From an uncultured Prochlorococcus sp. (lineage in GTDB: Bacteria > Cyanobacteriota > Cyanobacteriia > PCC-6307 > Cyanobiaceae): DNA of 41,452 nt. Within the stretch, counting starts at the first letter, position 1, and each line of letters begins with the position of its first letter. The position numbers and the translations under genes were made by a program. Below are positions 36,986 through 41,452 of this stretch, piece after piece. Where the stretch lies: positions 1-41,452 of the forward strand of contig CACGEL010000003.1 of NCBI GenBank assembly GCA_902572065.1, written 5' to 3'. The notes beneath the pieces were generated by a model, which did no database searches, had not been told where the DNA came from, and saw nothing but the letters and a program-made list of their open reading frames with translations.

Positions 36986-38383
36986 ATGATTAAAGAAGCA
37001 TTAATAGTCAAAACAACCGCACTTCCTCAAAGTAGAATTGCACTCGAATTAGAAATACCATCTAATACATGTAAATCATGTGTAAATGAGACAATAAATT
37101 CCATTAGTCGTTCAGCTAAAATTCCAGGATTTAGGCTTGGTAAAATACCAAAACAAGTATTAATACAACGAATCGGTATTACTCAACTACATGCATCTGC
37201 TTTAGAAAAAATAATTGATAAGTCTTGGAATGAAGCTTTAAAAATGGAATCGATAGAGCCCCTAAGTGAACCAGAATTAGTTGATGGATTCGAATCATTA
37301 CTTAAAAATTTCAGTCCAGAAAAACCTCTAAAAATTACTCTTCAAACTGATGTTGCTCCTCTATTAAAATTAAAAAAATCAAAAGGGCTATCAGTTGAGA
37401 TTAAAAAAAACAAATTCGACCCTAAATCAGTAGACGAAGCTTTAGAAAAATCAAGAAACCAATTAGCAAACATTGTTCCGGTTAATAATAGGCCTGCTAA
37501 GTTAGGGGACATTGCCGTAGTTAGTTTCAAAGGAATTTATAAAGATTCCAAAAAAGAAATCGACGGAGGAGCTAGTGATTCAATGGATCTTGAATTAGAA
37601 AAGAACAAAATGATTCCAGGATTCGTTGAGGGCATTGTTGGTATGAAAATTGATGAGAATAAAACTCTTAATCTCAAATTTCCTGAAGACTATTCACATG
37701 CAGATTCCAGAGGTAGAGAAGCAATTTTTGAAGTAAGTCTAAAAGACCTTAAGGAAAAAGAATTGCCAGAACTGAATGATGATTTTGCAAAACAATCTGG
37801 TAATAAAGACTCATTAAAAGAACTAAAAAAAGATATAACAAACCAACTCAAGGAAAATTTTGACAATACTCAAAAAAATATCAAAATTGAAGCTTTAATT
37901 GATGCACTTTCAAAAGAATTAGATGCAGAGATTCCAAAAGCAATGATTGACATTGAAGTTAGAAATAATATTGAACAAACAGCGCAAAGATTTGCTCAAC
38001 AAGGAATGGATATTAAATCAACTTTTACTCCAGAATTAGTTAAATCTTTGGCTGAGTCAACTCGTCCTCAAGCTGAAAAAAATGTTCAAAGGAATTTAGC
38101 TTTAAAAGCATTATCAGAAAAAGAAAATATTACAGTAGAAGAAAAAGAAATAGATCAAAAAATGAAAGAATATGAAGATGAAATTACTAAATCTCCAAAA
38201 CAAATTGACATTCAAAAATTAAAAGATGTAGTTCGTAACGACCTACTAAAAGAAAAGTTAATCACTTGGCTTGAAGAAAATTCAACAATAAAAGAAATAA
38301 CTGAAAAACCAATAAAACCTAAGACAAAAACAAGAAGTCAAACAAAAAGTAAATCTAAGGTAAATAAAAAAGAAAAAAAATAA
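36986..38383 (+). CDS. tig: trigger factor (ribosome-associated chaperone)
   Basis: Peptidyl-prolyl isomerase and chaperone bound at the ribosome exit. Of 465 residues, the N-domain carries the L23-binding loop in IPGFRLGKIPKQVLIQRIG (usual form GFR-x-GK-x-P). The FKBP-type PPIase domain (about 160-250: GDIAVVSFKGIYKDSKKE, MIPGFVEGIVGMKIDENKTLNLKFPEDY) and the helical C-domain follow. The last ~35 residues are strongly basic (Lys/Thr/Ser-rich), a tail that is common but variable. It leads a conserved tig-clpP-clpX order on the plus strand. Confidence 0.96.
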   Translation: MIKEALIVKTTALPQSRIALELEIPSNTCKSCVNETINSISRSAKIPGFRLGKIPKQVLIQRIGITQLHASALEKIIDKSWNEALKMESIEPLSEPELVDGFESLLKNFSPEKPLKITLQTDVAPLLKLKKSKGLSVEIKKNKFDPKSVDEALEKSRNQLANIVPVNNRPAKLGDIAVVSFKGIYKDSKKEIDGGASDSMDLELEKNKMIPGFVEGIVGMKIDENKTLNLKFPEDYSHADSRGREAIFEVSLKDLKEKELPELNDDFAKQSGNKDSLKELKKDITNQLKENFDNTQKNIKIEALIDALSKELDAEIPKAMIDIEVRNNIEQTAQRFAQQGMDIKSTFTPELVKSLAESTRPQAEKNVQRNLALKALSEKENITVEEKEIDQKMKEYEDEITKSPKQIDIQKLKDVVRNDLLKEKLITWLEENSTIKEITEKPIKPKTKTRSQTKSKSKVNKKEKK

Positions 38384-38448
38384 TTTATCAAAAATCTAAC
38401 TAATCAACCAAAAAACTCCTAAATTAAAGAAAAGAAGAGATTAACTTA

Positions 38449-39093
38449 GTGAATTCCGAACAAAAACATTTAATCCAAAGCTCAATGAATTCTCGTGATG
38501 TTATTAATAACCCGAGATTAACTGTCCCTACGGTTGTTGAACAATCAGGCAGAGGAGAAAGAGCGTTTGATATTTATTCAAGATTATTGAGAGAACGGAT
38601 AATATTTTTGGGGACTGGAATTAATGATCAAGTATCAGATTCACTAGTTGCACAATTATTATTTCTAGAAGCCGAAGATCCTGAAAAAGATATCCAAATA
38701 TATATCAATTCTCCAGGAGGTTCCGTTACTGCTGGATTAGCCATATATGACACGATGCAGCAGATATCTCCAGACGTTGTAACGATATGTTTTGGGGTGG
38801 CTGCAAGCATGGGAGCCTTTCTTCTCTCTGGGGGGAAGAAAGGAAAGAGGTTGGCTTTACCTAATTCGAGAATAATGATTCATCAACCTCTTGGAGGTGC
38901 ACAGGGACAAGCAGTAGAAATTGAGATACAAGCAAAAGAAATACTATTTCTTAAAAAAACTTTAAATACTCTTTTAGCAGAACATACTGGTCAATCTTTA
39001 GAAAAAATTAATGAAGATACCGAAAGAGACTATTTTCTATCACCTGCAGAAGCAGTTCAATATGGATTGATTGATAAAGTCATAAAAAACTGA
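38449..39093 (+). CDS. clpP: ATP-dependent Clp protease proteolytic subunit
   Basis: Serine peptidase that forms the tetradecameric barrel used with ClpX. The catalytic residues are Ser120 in [11 protein letters not shown], His145 in [11 protein letters not shown] and Asp194 in ERDYFLS, counted from the GTG start at 38449 (214 aa). An in-frame ATG at 38485 would give a 202-aa form and still keep the whole mature protein. I prefer GTG because an AAGAAGAG lies about 13 bp before it. It lies 109 bp upstream of clpX. Cyanobacteria have several clpP copies; the clpX neighbour suggests the ClpX-linked one. Confidence 0.96.
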   Translation: MNSEQKHLIQSSMNSRDVINNPRLTVPTVVEQSGRGERAFDIYSRLLRERIIFLGTGINDQVSDSLVAQLLFLEAEDPEKDIQIYINSPGGSVTAGLAIYDTMQQISPDVVTICFGVAASMGAFLLSGGKKGKRLALPNSRIMIHQPLGGAQGQAVEIEIQAKEILFLKKTLNTLLAEHTGQSLEKINEDTERDYFLSPAEAVQYGLIDKVIKN

Positions 39094-39202
39094 CAAGTAA
39101 AAGTAATATTTTACGAATATGATGACGAATTCAATTTTATAAGCAATCCTAATAAGTAAGGGATATTTAACCTTTTTTATTTTTCACAATATTTGGTAAT
39201 CG

Positions 39203-40570
39203 ATGGCAAAGTTTGACGCCCATCTTAAATGTTCATTTTGTGGCAAATCACAAGATCAAGTTAGAAAACTCATAGCTGGTCCAGGGGTTTACATCTGTGA
39301 TGAATGCATTGACCTTTGTAATGAAATTCTCGATGAAGAATTAATTGATACTCAAGCAAAACTTACTAACTCAAATCAAGTAAAGAAAAAAATACCCACT
39401 AATAATTCTGATAAATCTATTCCCTTAGAATTAACTACTATTCCCAAACCACTTGAAATTAAAACTTTTCTTGATAACCAAGTCGTAGGTCAAGAATCTG
39501 CAAAAAAAATACTATCAGTTGCTGTTTATAATCACTACAAAAGACTAGCTTGGAGATTAAAAGAAAAACATAAGGAAGATAATTTGAATGATTCACAGGC
39601 AACTAAACTACAAAAATCAAACATCCTACTGATTGGCCCAACAGGTAGTGGTAAAACATTATTAGCACAAACTTTAGCTGAGTTTCTTGATGTTCCTTTC
39701 GCAGTCGCTGATGCAACAACTCTGACTGAAGCTGGATATGTTGGCGAAGATGTTGAAAATATACTATTGAGACTTCTACAAAAGTCAGAAATGAACGTTG
39801 ATTTAGCTCAAAAAGGAATAATATATATTGATGAAATAGACAAGATCGCTAGGAAGAGTGAAAACCCATCAATCACAAGAGATGTTTCTGGAGAAGGAGT
39901 TCAACAAGCATTATTAAAAATGCTTGAGGGAACAATTGCAAATGTTCCACCACAAGGAGGAAGAAAACATCCCTACCATGACTGCATTCAAATCGATACA
40001 AGTCAAATTTTATTTATATGTGGGGGTGCATTTATAGGCTTAGAGGATATTGTTCAAAAACGTTTAGGAAAACATTCTATTGGATTTTCTACTGGCCAAG
40101 AAGCAAACAAAGTAGATTCAAAAAAAATCTTTGATTCCCGAGATGCTCTCAAAAATTTAGAATTAGATGATCTAGTCAAATATGGATTGATTCCAGAATT
40201 CATAGGGAGAATTCCTGTATGTGCAGTATTAGATCGTCTTTCTAAAGAAACTCTTGAGTCAATCTTGACGGAACCAAGAGATGCATTAGTAAAGCAATTT
40301 AAAACTTTATTAAGTATGGACAATGTTGAATTAAATTTCGAACCAGAATCTGTAGAAGCAATCGCTAATGAAGCTTTTAAAAGAAAAACAGGTGCTAGAG
40401 CTCTTAGATCAATAATTGAAGAATTAATGCTTGATTTAATGTATACACTTCCATCACAAAAAGAAGTAAAAGAGTTCACCATTACGAAAAAAATGGTAGA
40501 CAATCTATTTTCATCCAAAATTGTTAAACTTCCTGCAGGATCAAATAGGATTATTAAAGAATCTGCATAA
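39203..40570 (+). CDS. clpX: ATP-dependent Clp protease ATP-binding subunit ClpX
   Basis: AAA+ unfoldase that feeds proteins into ClpP. The 455 residues start with a zinc-binding domain (Cys10, Cys13, Cys32, Cys35 in CSFCGKS and CDEC). A longer than usual linker rich in Asn/Lys/Ser (about 50-78) follows. The AAA core has Walker [13 protein letters not shown] (144-155), Walker [12 protein letters not shown] and the pore/IGF-type loop HSIGF. The sensor-2 GARALRS motif is near the end. It is followed by dnaX 58 bp later on the same strand. Confidence 0.98.
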   Translation: MAKFDAHLKCSFCGKSQDQVRKLIAGPGVYICDECIDLCNEILDEELIDTQAKLTNSNQVKKKIPTNNSDKSIPLELTTIPKPLEIKTFLDNQVVGQESAKKILSVAVYNHYKRLAWRLKEKHKEDNLNDSQATKLQKSNILLIGPTGSGKTLLAQTLAEFLDVPFAVADATTLTEAGYVGEDVENILLRLLQKSEMNVDLAQKGIIYIDEIDKIARKSENPSITRDVSGEGVQQALLKMLEGTIANVPPQGGRKHPYHDCIQIDTSQILFICGGAFIGLEDIVQKRLGKHSIGFSTGQEANKVDSKKIFDSRDALKNLELDDLVKYGLIPEFIGRIPVCAVLDRLSKETLESILTEPRDALVKQFKTLLSMDNVELNFEPESVEAIANEAFKRKTGARALRSIIEELMLDLMYTLPSQKEVKEFTITKKMVDNLFSSKIVKLPAGSNRIIKESA

Positions 40571-40572
40571 AA

Positions 40573-40607
40573 ATTAAGGTTAGCTTTTTAATGAATTCAA
40601 CCTTAAT
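40573..40607 (+). other. 9-bp inverted repeat between clpX and dnaX
   Basis: ATTAAGGTT at 40573-40581 and AACCTTAAT at 40599-40607 are exact inverted arms with a 17-nt loop. The hairpin starts 2 bp after the clpX stop and ends 21 bp before the dnaX start. No T-run follows, so a classic intrinsic terminator is not supported. It could end or stabilise the clpX message, or act on dnaX. Confidence 0.35.
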
Positions 40608-40628
40608 CATTTAAATTTAAAATGATAA

Positions 40629-41452
40629 ATGCTTAATATTCATAAACCTTTTCATCAAAAATACAGGCCCAGTAATATTGATGAGCTAGTTGGGCAAGAA
40701 TTTATATCAATAACTCTTAAACAAGCATTAATATCTCAGAAAATTGCGCCTGCTTATCTTTTTAATGGGCCTAGAGGGACAGGGAAAACATCAAGTGCAA
40801 GAATATTTGCAAAATCATTAAATTGCCTATCTTCTGAACACCCCACAGCTAATCCATGCGGAAAATGCGAATTATGCGAACAAATTGCGGAGGGTAATGC
40901 TCTAGATATTATTGAAATTGATGCTGCATCTAATACTGGAGTTGAAAATATAAGAGAAATTATAGATAGAGCAAGATTTGCGCCTACTCAAGCCAGATGG
41001 AAAGTATATGTTATCGATGAATGTCATATGCTTTCAACCGCCGCTTCAAATGCTTTACTGAAAACTATTGAAGAACCTCCTTCAAGAGTTGTATTTATTC
41101 TTGCGACTACAAATCCTGAGAGAGTTATAAATACTATTCAAAGTAGATGTCAAAAATTCGACTTTAAAAGAATAAGCTCAAATACTATTTTCGATCACCT
41201 TTCAGATATAGCAGATAAAGAATCAATTAAATTTGAATCTCAAGCACTAAGACTAATTGCAAAAAGATCTAATGGCGGTATGCGCGACGCACAAAGTTTA
41301 CTAGACCAATTAAGTCTTCTTCCTAATGGCATAACTACTAAAGATGTGCAAAATCTACTTGGAGAAGTATCTGAGAATGATTTAACTAATTTAATCAATG
41401 CTTTAATTAATAATGATCCAGAGTCATTATTAATTAGTTGCAATAAATTATA
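40629..41452 (+). CDS. dnaX: DNA polymerase III gamma/tau subunit, 3' end cut by window
   Basis: ATPase subunit of the clamp loader. The frame starts with ATG at 40629 and runs off the window after 274 codons. Seen are RPSNIDELVGQEFI, Walker A GPRGTGKT (47-54), a zinc motif with Cys66, Cys77, Cys80 and Cys83, Walker B YVIDECHMLS (128-136), KTIEEPP and sensor-1 FILATTNPERV. The SRC motif follows. An ATG 7 bp earlier is out of frame and closes after 4 codons. Together with holA, this is the second clamp-loader gene in the window. Whether tau is made by frameshift or full translation cannot be seen. Confidence 0.96.
   Translation, partial: MLNIHKPFHQKYRPSNIDELVGQEFISITLKQALISQKIAPAYLFNGPRGTGKTSSARIFAKSLNCLSSEHPTANPCGKCELCEQIAEGNALDIIEIDAASNTGVENIREIIDRARFAPTQARWKVYVIDECHMLSTAASNALLKTIEEPPSRVVFILATTNPERVINTIQSRCQKFDFKRISSNTIFDHLSDIADKESIKFESQALRLIAKRSNGGMRDAQSLLDQLSLLPNGITTKDVQNLLGEVSENDLTNLINALINNDPESLLISCNKL

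Noticed and set aside
40054..40518. 154-codon open frame opposite clpX
   Set aside because: It lies wholly inside clpX on the other strand, has no family motif, and arises from codon bias of the sense gene.

Overview
The window is a piece of an AT-rich, tightly packed cyanobacterial chromosome, and I read it as Prochlorococcus marinus of a high-light-adapted type. The basis is gene content: psbZ of photosystem II, the cyanobacterial/plastid families Ycf23 and Ycf52, the cobalamin gene cobH, a type-II sigma-70 factor, an aspartate kinase with four ACT modules, a SecA with a long cyanobacterial-type insert, many GTG starts and few clear Shine-Dalgarno sites. The strain cannot be named from the sequence alone. 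There are no rRNA genes, insertion sequences, CRISPR arrays or recombinases.

Layout. 1-1920: a PfkB-family sugar kinase cut by the window edge, and a divergent alpha/beta hydrolase. 1905-7451 (minus strand): gyrB, a small exported SH3-like protein, two overlapping crcB fluoride-channel genes, mgtE, and a group-2 sigma factor; the first four are joined by overlaps or very short gaps. 7607-10959 (plus): miaA, infC, a GntR-type regulator and cysE. 10967-13795 (minus): secA. 13972-21417 is a cell-surface/accessory zone: a Ycf52-like acetyltransferase, a GtrA-like membrane protein, an NTF2-fold protein, a GT-D-like protein, galE, then three cargo genes (asparagine-synthase-like, DXD glycosyltransferase, SAM methyltransferase). 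21643-21713 is tRNA-Gly(GCC). From there to the right edge the content is core housekeeping: ribH, psbZ, mutS, cobH, holA, lysC, uvrB, ycf23, tilS, rnj, dapA-asd, and tig-clpP-clpX-dnaX (dnaX cut by the edge).

The most interesting structure is a 4.1-kb insertion at the 3' end of tRNA-Gly. A degenerate copy of the tRNA 3' half, in the same orientation, lies at 17550-17597, with 39 of 48 positions identical to 21637-21684. The intact tRNA and this fragment bracket the three cargo genes and about 480 bp of gene-poor DNA. This is the layout left by a tRNA-targeted integrative element or cargo island (the tycheposon type of element reported in Prochlorococcus), here without a recombinase. The fragment ends 27 bp before the galE start codon, so galE upstream DNA appears to belong to the island end.

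How genes work together: dapA, asd and lysC are all early steps of aspartate-to-lysine/threonine synthesis; clpP, clpX and tig form a protein folding/degradation cluster; galE plus the island glycosyltransferase, amidotransferase-like protein and methyltransferase plausibly make and decorate a variable surface glycan (inference).
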